Part shown: positions 43,312 through 55,061 of the stretch, piece by piece
Layout of the letters: the number at the start of each line of letters is the position of its first letter
How positions within the stretch are numbered: position 1 is the stretch's first letter
NCBI GenBank assembly: GCA_013180625.2
Contig: SNVD02014557.1
Coordinates: forward strand, 27,237-91,236
Reading direction: 5' to 3'
Source of the DNA: Boswellia sacra
Taxonomy: Eukaryota; Streptophyta; Magnoliopsida; Sapindales; Burseraceae
DNA: 64,000 nt
Program-made: the position numbers and the translations under genes
Notes under the pieces: generated by a model
What the model was told of the DNA's origin: nothing
Seen by the model: the letters and a program-made list of their open reading frames with translations, nothing else
The model's database searches: none

Positions 43312-43740
43312 GTTTTTGAAAAATAAAAAAAAAGAAGAAAAGAAAAATAAAATGAGGTAATAATGATCGATTTTTGTGTCTCGAGGAGATTCCTTTCGTA
43401 GGCCATCAAATTGATCAGTTTTATCTCTCTTTGCCATCTGTCTCATTTGTTTTTATATTTTTTACTTGTTTTTTACTTTTGTTTGCTATTGTGTTGTTAT
43501 CTCTTTTTTGTGTCTTTAGTTTCGTTTTTGCTCTTTTCTTTTCCTTTCTTTTGTTTAATTGATTATTTTCGTACTTCGAATCATTTTGTGCAACAGCTTG
43601 AGGAAACATCCAAAGGAGAGCTTGAAACCATTGCCCGAAGGTTTTTAAACGTGGCATATCTTGGAGAGAACAGACTCATCCGCCAATTTTTTTTTTTTTT
43701 TTTTTTTTTATCGGTAATATCTCTCCTTTTTTTCTCTTCA

Positions 43741-44293
43741 ATGGATGCCGATATCTTTCTGTCGAACCTTCGTAAATATTTTCCTTCACTTCCTCAAAAT
43801 GCTGTGTTTAAAATTTATAAAGTACGGACGACTAGACTTTGGGTAATGATGCTCTTAAATCTGCCTGCGGATATCCGATGGCTTATCGAAGCCAAGGTGA
43901 GATTGTCCGGTGAGCCGGACATTAATCTCGCAAAATACATGCCTGGTCTAGGAAAAGCTACTACGCCAAGAGGCGAAGAGCGAAAAGGTTACAAGTATGT
44001 TATAAATGTGCTAGATGGAATTGTAACCAGACTTGTCGTTCATTAGGTTTTGTTCCAGAAATAGAGAAGATAAACTGTCATTTATTAAGAATGGCCTGAG
44101 TAATGAGTCATTGGATAATGTTTTATTAACTCTTGAGTCACATTCTTGTGGACTTGTTCAGCGTGAATTGCTTAATCTATGGACACAATTTCGTGATGAA
44201 TTGCAGTGTTATAGTCTAGGGAATCTGACTAAAAACGACCCTGTTTGCCAGTTTATAAGAAAACTGGATGGGAAGCAAATCCCCGACTCATAG
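43741..44293 (+). pseudogene. Cys-rich nucleic-acid-binding-protein-like gene, element C copy (frameshifted)
   Basis: The ATG at 43741 matches the start used in B. The frame is good for the first 73 or so codons, up to MPGLGK. A one-base deletion at ggaaaagctac near 43952 then shifts out the basic stretch and the finger. A second one-base deletion near 44053 leads to the C-terminal part, open to 44293. A long T run (43687-43709) lies upstream, probably slippage in the pyrimidine tract. Confidence 0.75.
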
Positions 44294-44520
44294 AAGGCGT
44301 TTCAGCCGTTACTGGACGTAAAACCAGAGGAAGATGTGAGCCACAATCACAACTACTTGTATATTTAAATGTGTGTAGTTGTTGTCGAATTTTATTTCTT
44401 TCTTGTTTCGTTTGATCTGATTATCAATGTTGTTTTTGTGCTGTTGTTGTTTGTTGATTTTGTTTGTTTTAAATTCAAGTTTTCTTTTTGACAAACCATA
44501 TGACTACCCCATGACATAAG

Positions 44521-44762
44521 CACACGTGGAAGACAAGTGTGGAGGTTTGTCAACCTCCGCCGAAAGTATATCTCTACTTTTCATGCTTCACGTGGGAGAC
44601 AATTGTGGCGGTTTTGTCAAACCCCGCCGAAAGTATATGTCCATTTTCCATGCTTTACGTGGGAGACAAGTGTGTAGGTTTTGTCAAACCCCACCGAAAG
44701 CAAATCTCATTTTTTTCAAATCTTGGGGCGATAAATCTACATCGAGCAACCCCCACCGAAAT
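44521..44762 (+). repeat. 67-bp tandem array with hairpins (element C)
   Basis: Same array as in A and B. Unit 1 keeps the ggaggtt/aacctcc stem. Unit 2 (44605-44628) is imperfect, with a C opposite C. The CACGTG box of unit 3 has changed to TACGTG. Confidence 0.7.
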
Positions 44763-44913
44763 TATGTCCCCATGTGTCAAATTTGAGAGCATTACGTGTG
44801 TATATATCCATGCTGCATATTTTGAAATGTCATTTTATAACCTGTCTTGCACTTGAATCGCATAATACCTAACGTATATCATTGTCTTGCACAAGTTTAG
44901 AGCACTTTTAGAA

Positions 44914-45528
44914 ATGGAGAAAGCACCAATTCGGCGATTCCAAAATATATGCGTATTTTGTGGATCGCAATTTGGTAAAGATGGACATTAGCTGTGAGGG
45001 GTATTCATTTGATTTATGGAGGGGGTAGTCATGGGTTAATGGGTGTGTGTCGACAGCTGCATCCTTGGGAGGAAGTAAAGTTCTCGGCATTATCCCTAAA
45101 CCATTAGCTGTGCGAGATATCATAGGCAACACAATGGGGGAAGAGTTACAGGTCTCTAGCATGCATGAGCGTATTGCACATATGGTCATTAAATCTGATG
45201 CATTTATAGCTTTGCCCGGTGGTTATGGTACATTAGAGGAGATATTTCAAATCACCTCTTGGGCACAGCTAAACATCCATCGGAAACCCATTGGTTTGTT
45301 AAATGTCAATAATTTTTTTGATGGTTTGTTGTCTTTTCTTGATCAAGCAGTAGAAAAAAACTTCATCTCACAGTCAGCGAGGCAAATCCTGGTTACAGCT
45401 TCAACTGCAGGGGAGTTAATTGACAAATTACAAGCATTCGTCTATTCGCCTGATCCAACAATAGCTCGGATAGATTGATTTGGAGAAGGCAATAAGAGGG
45501 TAAACTAGATTTAACGCTCCATCTGTAA
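44914..45528 (+). pseudogene. LOG-like: LOG gene, element C copy (frameshifted)
   Basis: The ATG at 44914 matches the start of the intact A copy. A 34-bp deletion between gga repeats near 44980, a missing G near 45043, a TGA at 45476-45478 in place of a Trp codon, and an indel near 45500 inactivate it. The middle remains open from 45047 and keeps MHERIAHM and PGGYGTLEE. Compared with A it shows scattered third-position changes, so it diverged before it was broken. Confidence 0.85.
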
Positions 45529-47511
45529 TCTCTATCTGCTGGTTTGGTTCATTTTCCTTTGCTTTCTTTTTATTGTGTTTATTTAAGATTTTTCATGTCA
45601 TTTCTTTTGAGTTTTTTGAGGTTATTTCTTTCATCCCAGGTAATATTTTCTAATCTCGGTTTTTAGAGTGGTGGCTTAAAAAGTTCAAGTTCTATTGAAA
45701 CGCATTCTGGATCTCTTCAATCCATAATGGCTGAATAAGGAGGCTAACTTCTAAACTTTTTAGACCCATTCTAACTAACTTGTTTTTGTTTGCTGACTTG
45801 TTGATCTTTGTTATTTTATGAGTGAGTTTAGTTTTGCGTAATTTAGAGTTGTTATATGTTTTTATCTTTATCAGTTTTGATTTAAAAAAAAAACAATTGT
45901 GGAAAAACCTGAGAATGGCAGAATATGGGGTTTCTTTAACCCTTGAAACGCATTCTCTCTAAATAAATCTGTAGTTTGTTTATTTCATGTTGTTTGAAGT
46001 GTCTTGTTTCTTGTTTTGTTCTTTCATAATAAAGGTATATAGGCTGGAAACCTTAAGTCTGCGGGCTACTGGTCCTAAGGATTGTTGAAATATACAATCT
46101 TGACTCAGGTGTAACAACGCCACGTACCTCTTTTCTTGCATTTTGTGGGTCGATGATAAGATAATGATTGAATTAAGAATAACTCTTGGAAAATGATAAA
46201 TGATGCATGGATCTGTGTGCTTGAAATGTTTATTGGTTTTCGCTTTGCTTTTGATTCCTTGCGCAACATTGAGCACTGAGCTATTATCACTGAGTTATTT
46301 GTTTACTTAGAGAAAGTTTATGTAATTTAAGTGTTTCTTCAGATTTAATGAATTCTAGAACTTGTTTGATGGTCACTCGAGGCGAAATCCTAGACTGTGC
46401 AACATTGGGGAAATGATTTAGGCCATCTTTGGACCGTTTGAGCCTTAATAGCCAACCTTGACTGAAATTGATCCCTAGTTACCCCTTTGAGCCTCTGTAA
46501 GCCTTTTTCTTTGTTAACTCACTAAAAGATTTCCTAACCTCAAATGAATTTGTTCCAAACAGTTTATCCCTTACCTATGAGCATGTAGATCATTCACAAT
46601 TAAATTCTGAGCTATGTTCTGGTTTTGGGAAGTTAGAGGAGGTTGGGATGTGTCATGAGCAATGCAAGTGAGTTCTATTATGTTTGTAAAAAAAGAAAAA
46701 AGAAAAAAAAAAAAAAAAGCCAATCTGTACTTATCGTCCACGTACTTACACATTGAGGACAATGTGTTGTTTAAGTGTGGGGGAGGGGAAGTGTAATAAA
46801 AAAAAGAAAAAAAAGAAAAAAAAAGAGAACAAAAGAAGAAGAATAAGAGATCTATACCCTTAAGTGTTCTTAAAAAGAATGAAACAACAAAGTGTGGGGG
46901 TGTAGTTTTCTTTTGTTTTCTGCAAAAAAAAAAAAAAGATTGAGTGTTCTAAATAAGTTTGGGGGAGTAACCTGGTGAATTGAAATGAAGTTGTGTTATA
47001 GATTTGAGCTCTACATAATCTTGAATGATTTTATGTGTTTGTGGGTGATTTAAGCCTAATTATTATCCTTTATCATACCTTCACCCAAGCCAAACGTTAC
47101 AAGCTTAATAAAGTCCTACTTGATCCTTCGTGTTGTGCTGGTCTACATTAGTGAAGAGTGACTTGAAAAGCAGGCCTATGGAGTTCGTTTATACACACAT
47201 CTTTACTATTAAATATGATTCATTTTTATGCATAAACTCATCCGGGTTACAAGTGATTAGGTGAGAATGGCTCTACACACACACACTTGAGGAATTGAAG
47301 TGAAGCGAAACTAATCTTTGAGATGAAATTCTTGATCAAGTGCATTATTTTGAAGTTTTCCTTGGGTTATAATTAAGTACAATCTTTGAGGCCTATTTGC
47401 AAGATGAAGCATTTGTGTGTTTTAATTTTTTGTTGATTCTGTTTCGGTTTAGTTTTATTTCATATTGTCGTAGTTGCTCGAGGACTAGCAAAGTCTAAGT
47501 GTGGGGGAATT
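45529..47511 (+). other. Element C 3' non-coding tail
   Basis: Collinear with the A and B tails, with the same G-run series (near 46775, 46890, 46957) and polypurine tract agtgtgggggaatt at 47498-47511. No gene. Confidence 0.75.
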
Positions 47512-48922
47512 TGATAAGTGTCTATTTATATATCATTTTCATATCAATTCGTCCATGTTTCTTTGCTATATTCCTTGGTATTTTTATGTTTTTGTGTGGT
47601 TTTGATGTTTGTAGGAGTTTTGGAGCAACTTGCACAAAAATGGAGTAAAACCCTTCATTTTCACCTCTGCTAGTCAACCATCTTCTCGGATTTAATTGTA
47701 TTGATATACAATGAACCCGATGACATATTATATACCGTTGGAAAGCTCTCGAAGTCTATTTTCTGGAGAAATTTACGGTTTATAAATCCATTCAGTGTAC
47801 CAAAAGTTGTAATCAAAACAGTGTGAGAAGTATAGAAATGTAATTCCACAAATCACTGTAGCATGTATAATACGGGACACTGTAGCAGGTTACTGTAGCA
47901 GAGTATTTAAACACATTTTAGGGTTTTATTTTGATAACTTGAAGAGGGGAGAACGTGGAGGAGGCTGCATCTTTGGATTTCTCTCATCTCTTGGAGTTCT
48001 TGAAGGAGATTGAAGGCTTGGAAAGAGGAAGAACTACAAATCCTAAGAGATTTCATCAGATTTGCTAAGTTTTTCATTTCCCTTTCATTTTCTGGAATTG
48101 CTATGTATTGTATTGTATTTGTATTGTGTCTGAATATGTGTAACTAAATCTGAATTGGTTGAGGGTGATTTCAAAGCCCTTGATATGGTTTTGTGAGTTG
48201 ATTGTGCAAGAAATTGTTATCCAATTCTCTAATTGAAGTTGCTTGTATTTTCCCATGTTTAATGCTTATGATTGCTTGCTGATTGTATTTGGGTGGCCAA
48301 CTGAATATAATCTGGATATTGTCTATTGCTAGATTAGAAATCTTGATCCGTAATTGTCTTGAATTTCTAATCATTAGTAGCAAAATTGTGATCAGAGATT
48401 GCAATTGGAGAATACAACCTAAGTTAAATAATCCGAGCTTGTGTGTTTATTGCTTAGATCAACCTATCTTTCTTATCGTAATGCATCCATTGAATTAAAT
48501 TTAGAGAGCTTGTTCTAGGTTGTTTAATGGATAGAGATTAAATAAAGAGCCTGTTTTATTTAACAACAAAGTAAGGAAAGATTGGGATAACAGAGCTTAT
48601 TGTTATCTACGGTTGATAATTTCAATGGTGTAATTGGATGATAATTCTACAATTAATTCGCAAATCTTGTAGCAGAGAATGATCCCTTAACTAGATTTCT
48701 ATCATTGATAATTCCCATTTCAATTAAGTTTGCATTGTGTTATTCATTAATTACCGTCGTATTCAGTTTTTCATCTTGTTAATCAACCAACAAAACCCCC
48801 CATTTAGTTAATTGTTGCTGGAAATAACAAATTCAATTAGAATCAATCCTCGTGGGAACGATATCTTACTTATCACTTTATTACTTGTGCGACTAGTATA
48901 CTTGCTAGTTTCGAACGCATCA
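47512..48922 (+). repeat. Element C 3' LTR
   Basis: 1411 bp, bounded by ATGTG at 48923-48927, after which the Copia-2 gag frame resumes (Ala-Asn-Leu-Lys-Lys). Confidence 0.95.
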
Positions 48923-48927
48923 ATGTG

Positions 48928-50280
48928 CTAATCTTAAAAAGAAAAACAAGGCTTGACAGCTACTTAGAGTGATGATTCAGAAACTGATTCAAAAGATCAA
49001 GAGTGCATGAGTAACTTTATTGCATTTACAACATTTGCTGCTGATAAAGGGAAAGCTGTTATCTCCAGCATTATAGAATAGTGCAGAGCTGATGATGAAA
49101 ATTCAAATACAGAAACTGATCCAGAATACTATGAAGAGCTGTAAGAAACTTATAATGTACTTTACGGTGAATGGCTGAGTCAGAAAGAAGTAATAAAGAT
49201 TCAAAGAAGGAGATTGAAATGCTGAAATATGAAAAATCTTATGTTGAAAACTGCATCACAGACTAGAGCTGGCTTTGACAGACAAAATAACACATATTGA
49301 GAAAGTTACAGTAGAACTGGTTGAGAGTAAGAGTTGTGTTGATCAACTCAGAATTGGGTCAGCAAAACTTGATCAGGTCTTGAGTCTTGGAAGCGACAAT
49401 TCCAACAAACATGGCTTGGGGTATTCAGAAGGTAACGTTGCATCTTCATCAACAATAGTGTTTGTGAAAGCTTCTACATTACGTAAAAATTCTAAACCTA
49501 GCTTCAAAAGATCAAGTCCTAGTTCAAAAAGCAATGAAATGTTTGTTTCCCCTTTAAGCTCTTTTAAATCTAGTCCTGAAAAGGTAAGGAAATTCATTCC
49601 AACATGTTATTTTTGTGGTGTCAAAGAACATATTAGACCTAGGTGTCTAAAATTATTGAGTCTTTTGCATAAAGGTCAAAACAATTTAAGCAGTTACCAA
49701 ATACAAAACTGCAGTGGGTTAAGAAAGAAAGTACAATCTGCAATGTTGCTTTTATTGCTCTTAAACATTCATCTAACAAATTGTGGTATTGTGATAGCGG
49801 TTGTTCCAGGCACATGACTAAAAATAGACATTTTTTTAAAGATTTTGAATCATGCAAGGAAGGGAACGTCACTTATGATGATGAAGCAAAGAGTAAGATC
49901 ATTGGTAAAGACATTTTGAATGTCAAAAGGCTACCCGAATTTAAAAATGTTTTGCTGGTTGAAGGTTTGAAAGCTAATCTAATTAGTGTTTGTCAGATAT
50001 GTGATGACAAGTATGTTGCTAATTTCACACAAGATAAATACTTGGTTTTAGACAATGTTGGTAAATGCATTTTAGAAGGAAATATATCTTCTGATAATTG
50101 TTATTGGTAATAAATGCATTTCATGCTAAGATCTCAGACTTAGAATTATGGTATAAAAAATTAGGACACTTAAATTATAAAGACTTAGTTAAATTAACTA
50201 AGTTAGGTAATATTAAAGGTGTTACTAAACTTAATGATAAAATCAATGGAATTTGTGGACCATGTCAATTAGGAAAATAA
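48928..50280 (+). pseudogene. Copia-2 gag tail, second zinc knuckle, protease and integrase zinc domain
   Basis: A Lys/Glu/Ser-rich gag tail with stops leads to a second knuckle-like CYFCGVKEHIRPRC (about 49607-49648). Protease follows at 49781 with CDSGCSRHMT, whose Asp-Ser-Gly is intact, continuing open for 109 codons. Then comes the integrase HHCC domain (LWYKKLGHLNYKDLVKL, CGPCQLGK) at 50098-50280. Frameshifts or stops separate the blocks. Confidence 0.8.
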
Positions 50281-51857
50281 ATTAGCGGTGCACATATATC
50301 GGTCTCACATCTTAGCACATCCAAAATACTTGATTTGCTTCACATGGATCTTATGGGTCCTATGCAAATTGAAAGCATTTTTGATAAGAGATACATATTT
50401 TTTTGTGTGGATGATTTCTTTGGATATACTTGGGTTGATTTTAATAAAGAAAAATCTAACACTTTTGAAACTTTCAGGAATCTTTGTGTTAAGCTTGAAA
50501 ATGAGCGAAATAGAAATATTGACATGATAATAAGAATAAGAAGTGATTATGGCAAGGAGTTTGAAAATGTTAGTTCTGTTGACTTCTGCAAATATCATAG
50601 AATTGAACATGAATTTTAAACTCCTAAAACACTTGAGTAGAGTGGCATTGTGGAAAGGAAAAACAGGACGCTGTAAAAGATGGCTAAAGTGATGCTCAAT
50701 AGCAAGAAGTTAACCAAAAGGCTATAAGCTGAAGCCATAAGCACTGCTTGTTACATTTCAAAAAGAGTTTTTCTAAGACCTAGCGCTAACCAGACATCTT
50801 ATGAAATTCTAAAAGGTAGAAAACCTAAGTAGAAATATTTTCATGTTATGCAAGTGTTACATCTTAAATGACAGAGAGCAATTAGGGAAATTATATCCAA
50901 AAAGTTATGAATGAGTTTTTGTGGGATATGCATAGAATAGTAAGGCTTATCGAGTCTATAATCTTCAAACTGAGTCCATAATGGAATCTACAAATAGTGT
51001 TTGATGATCTGGATGATTATGCAAAGTACTCTCACGAAAAAAGCATAACCAACGTCACAGAAGATGTCGAAAGTTTAGTAACAGATAGCAATAACATCAA
51101 AGAAGATTCAGTTATGAAAAAGAAAACAACTGCTGTTATGACAAACACAACAACTACATATGACAGCACAAATCTGGACAAGAACTCAATCAGAAATGAA
51201 GATGAAAGAAAAGATCCACCCTTTTGGGTATAAAAAGCACATCCAACAAGCTCAATCATTGGAAACCCAGATGGAGTAATGAAGATAGGAGCAATGTAAG
51301 AAATCAGATAAGATTTGCATGTTATGTTTCATTATTTGAACTAAAAAATGTGAGAGAAGCTTTAAAAGAGGATGTTTGGGTTTAGGCTATGCAAGATGAA
51401 CTTAATCAGTTTAAAATGAACGAAGTATGGGAATTAGTTCTTTAGGCCACAAAATGCAAATGTCATTGGAACTAAATGGATATTCAAAACGAAACTGATG
51501 AAAGTGGTCAAGCAGTAAGAAATAAAGCTAGGCTAGTAGCACACAATTACACACAAGTAGAAGACATAGACTTTGATGAAACCTTTACACCAATAGCTAG
51601 ATTTTAGTTAATTAGATTACTACTTGCAATTGCATACTTGCTTGATTTTAAATTGTATCAAATAGATGTTAAAATAGCTTTTTTTAATTGGTTATCTCAA
51701 TGAAGAGACTTTTGTTGAATAGCCTAAAGGATTTGAAGATCCTAAACACCCTGATTTTGTGTACAAATTGCATAAAGCTTTGTATGGCTTGAAACAAGCT
51801 CTTAGAGCTTGGTATGAAAGGTTGACAACTTTTTGACCAAGAGAGGTTATAGTGGGG
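50281..51857 (+). pseudogene. Copia-2 integrase core and truncated reverse transcriptase
   Basis: LLHMDLMGPMQ (from 50335) holds the first catalytic Asp, IRSDYGKEFEN the second, and SGIVERKNRTL (about 50640) the Glu. Stops occur at 50617-50619, 50638-50640 and 50674-50676. Reverse transcriptase blocks follow in shifting frames (GTKWIFK near 51470, [20 protein letters not shown] near 51765-51825). The YVDD motif and RNase H are not reached, as homology ends near 51857. Confidence 0.8.
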
Positions 51858-52285
51858 GTAGCAAAATCGTAAATATTTGACTACTTTTAGCTGTCAAATA
51901 TGACATTATTTGACAGTTAATGCATGTCATATATGTCACCATCAAATATGATATTATTTGACAGTTGCTCAAATGGTCAAATATTTACCATAACATATTT
52001 GACTTCACATTATGAGTCAAGTATATAAGCCTTGGAAATTGATCTTTGAGTTATATTTGACTATTTTTTCGATAAATATTTGACAAGAGCCGTCAAATAT
52101 GATGAATCTAACGGCTAAAAATTTCAAATTTTTAGGGTTTCTGTCAGCTATTAACCATCAAGTATGTGATGTGAAAACAATGTTTGACTGTTTTTCGACC
52201 GGCAAGTATTATTTATTAATTTAACAAAAAAAAATCCATACTTGCCATTTGGAAAACCGTCAAGCATGACATTATTAAGGAAATA

Positions 52286-52328
<43 letters not shown>

Positions 52329-52335
52329 CAATAAA
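51858..52335. repeat. Sub-terminal-repeat-like block of an unidentified DNA element
   Basis: About a dozen short copies of a tcaaatatga/tcatatttga-type motif occur in both orientations between 51880 and 52270 (for example near 51894, 51914, 51944, 51980, 52090). They are followed by a (TA)n run at about 52298-52327. Such clusters are typical of DNA-transposon ends that bind transposase. No matching opposite end was found and the junction is tagtggggg, so the family is not assigned. Confidence 0.4.
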
Positions 52336-52996
52336 CACCATATTATTTATTACAATTATACAAAAAGGCACAAATCCTAATTGCAAATAAACACCATTTC
52401 TCTCATGCATTCTTAACAGAAACAGTCATTCACTGCCCATTAGGCTAAATCAATCAACAAAATCCAATGTTCTCCCATTGCAAATGTACACCACTTCTGC
52501 CATGCAAACTCTATAGTAATAAAATGTAGTCAAACTTTCCTTCTATAACATCAAAAATTAAAGAAATAATAAGTTCAGCAGTATTAATTTCTAGATGCAT
52601 GTTAACAACAAAATCATAAAAAGCAAAGAATTCTAGCTAGTTGCCCAAAATCAACAAAATTAGATGTTCTCTTGTGCATCGTCAACACAAGCAATCATGA
52701 ATTGCTCATCAGGCTAAGTCCAAAAAACCAACTCCCAAATGAAGTTGCATTCCAGCAAGCAAAAACATGCATTCCCTGTTGCATAGAATCAACAAATTCA
52801 CATAAGCTCTCTAATGCATTCATAACATAAACAATCATGAACTACCCATTAGGTATGTCCAAAAAACCAACTCCCAAACAAAACCGCATTTTAACAAACA
52901 CAAGCATGCAAAACCTTAACTGTTACCATTATTCAAAACAAAGACTAAAGAACTAGATTAGAACAGAACTAAAAAATTCATCTTAGATTGCTAAAA
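52336..52996. other. No gene; diverged short repeats
   Basis: Two related stretches, from 52691 and from 52831 (caatcatgaa ... gtccaaaaaaccaactccca), form an imperfect repeat about 140 bp apart. No credible reading frame. Confidence 0.5.
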
Positions 52997-53464
52997 GAAG
53001 CTGCTAGGGGTGTTCAAAAATACCCGACCCGATCGGGTTTTGTCGGGTTGGTCGGGTCATGACCGGGTCAATAGGTTAAATAACCCGAAATCGGGTCGGT
53101 TTATTCGGGTTTTCTGTAATTGGGTTTTCAATCGGGTTTAATCCAGAAAACCCGAAAAAACCCGACCCGATCAGTTAATATTTATCTGAATTTGAATTTG
53201 ACACGTGGCAGTATTTTATTGGATGTTTCACTTTATTATTATACACATTACCTTACCGAATCACAACTATAAAAGGGAAAATTTCCCAAATTCTAACCAA
53301 CCCTAATACGCAAATTGCAATCAAATTTCAGGAATCTGAAATTTTAATTTGGGAAGAAGACGTCTCCAGCCCTCAGCCTCAAGCACAGACGTCTCCTAGT
53401 CTCCACCGTTCCACGGCTGCCAGCCCTCAAGCATAGAGGTCTCCAGGCTCCCGCCTGCCGTTCC

Positions 53465-53815
53465 AGCAACCAACGCGACGACTTCCAGCAACCAATGACG
53501 ATCTTGGTTTGGCTGAGATTCCAGCAAACAATGCGACGAGCCGACGACTTCCAGCAACCAACGACGATCTTGGCTTGGCTGAGATTCCAGCAACCAACGT
53601 GATGAGCCGACGACTTCCAGCAACCAATGAGAATCTTGGCTTGGCTGAGATTCCAGCAACCAACGCGATGAGCCGACGACTTCCAGCAACCAATGACGAT
53701 CTTGGCTTGGCTGAGATTCCAGCAATCAATGCGACGACTTCCAGGCTCCAGCAACCAACGACAATCTTGGCTTGGCTGAGATTCCAGCAACCAACGCGAC
53801 GACTTCCAGTGCATT
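53465..53815. repeat. 66-bp minisatellite inside the hAT element
   Basis: Units restart every 66 bp, with ccgacgacttcc at 53541, 53607 and 53673, and partial or diverged units on both sides. Because 66 is divisible by three, long frames stay open on both strands (minus 53344-53814, plus 53509-53823). I regard these as by-products of the repeat. It lies in the transposase 5' leader; a further gatcttggcttggctgagattc copy occurs near 53871. Confidence 0.85.
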
Positions 53816-54752
53816 TCCGGTGACGATAGTCCTTTAGACTCTAGGTTTGTTTTTTAGTTTCAGAGCATTCGATCTTGGCTTGGCTGAGATTCATGGATTT
53901 GGGTTTGAATGTGAGAAAGCTGCTAATTTAATTTCCTTGGTTTGCTGATGAGTTGTTTTGAGCCATAATATGATAAAAAGTAACATTTTTGATGTGCAAT
54001 TGCTCTAGTTTATGATGAGTTTTTTTGAGCCATAATCTGCTAAAAAGTAACGTTTTTGATTGTAAGATTAGTTATGCATTTGCTTGTTGTTGAAAGTTGA
54101 TAAGAAAATTGGACCACATCCATTTGATTTGTTTGTCTTGATAAGGGGTTGTTTTCATGTGGCTGCTGAGAGCGTTTCCAGGGAGGAAATGACAATTGCA
54201 TTTCATGGGCGCTTGGATTGGTTTGAATGTTTTGTGGATTTGTATATTGGAAATTTGGATTGGTTGCTGATATTCTTAAATATTGATATTAAGATCATAA
54301 GATGTACTTGCCGATATTCTCTTTCATTTTCTGAGTAAGAATCCTGGTGATGAAAAAAGCCTATGTACATTTCAATTTTCAGCTTTACATTTCAGCTTTA
54401 GTGATGAAATTTGCATATGATCTGGGTAAAATGAATATGCTGAATATGTAAAATGAATGGCTCATAATTATAAGACTTTCTCAAACACTTTGCATTCCAA
54501 ATGCTTAAGGGTGCGTGAGCAGAGCAATTGGGAGTAAAATTAAAATTAATTAATTGGATGAAAATGAAAGAGAAGGTTATACTATAAGCGGTTTTGTTTG
54601 ATAAATTATTTAAATAAAATTTGACATGGTGAAAGTCTAGTTTAGGCCGGTAATAGTGCTAATAATTTTCGGTTACCATTATGCTCATTTATCCCTCACA
54701 TTTAATGTATATATTATTACATTCCTTCATTTTCTTAAAATAAAAAAATATT

Positions 54753-54884
54753 AATCAAATTTTACAATATTTCCAATTATGCATGAATCAAATTTGACAA
54801 TATTTCCAATTATGCATGAATCAAATTTGACAATATTTCCAATTATGCATGAATCAAATTTGACAATATTTCCAATCATGCATA
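54753..54884. repeat. 33-bp tandem repeat, four units
   Basis: Units beginning aatcaaattt start at 54753, 54786, 54819 and 54852 and contain atgcatg. They lie just upstream of the transposase first coding exon. Confidence 0.85.
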
Positions 54885-55061
54885 CATGCATGCACCAGTA
54901 CCATTGCCTACCTTCTTCAATGTCAACAAGACAAAATTAAAATCTACATCATGCATGATCTTGTTAATTAATTTATCTAATGTATATATTGTTTACATGT
55001 ATCAAATTAATTAAACTTTCAAGTTGACAAAATGGTCTTGATGATGGTTTTTTCAGGTAGT

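Larger units (their letters stand above)
39741..48922 (+). mobile_element. Gypsy element C: Athila-like LTR retrotransposon, cargo genes broken
   Basis: LTRs at 39741-41142 and 47512-48922 are flanked by ATGTG (39736-39740 and 48923-48927). C has the same plan and the same gag capsid deletion as A. It has the longest collinear gag-pro frame of the three, but both cargo genes carry frameshifts. No polymerase genes are present. Its LTRs differ from those of A and B at more positions, including a 12-bp deletion near the start of the 5' LTR. Confidence 0.95.
38738..51857 (+). mobile_element. Copia-2: truncated Ty1/Copia retrotransposon split by Gypsy element C
   Basis: It starts with a decayed initiator-tRNA primer site (tggtatcacaat, 38738). 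Gag comes next, then Gypsy element C (39741-48922), then the gag tail, protease, integrase and part of reverse transcriptase up to about 51857, where the homology stops abruptly. RNase H and the 3' LTR are missing. Many in-frame stops show it is older than the elements inserted in it. Confidence 0.85.

Noticed and set aside
51850..51870. CACTA transposon end at tagtggggg
   Set aside because: The left end of a CACTA element should read CACTA, not TAGTG, and no partner end was found.
53344..53814. 156-codon minus-strand protein made of Trp/Ser/Gln repeats
   Set aside because: It is a translation of the 66-bp minisatellite, which is open on both strands because of its unit length.
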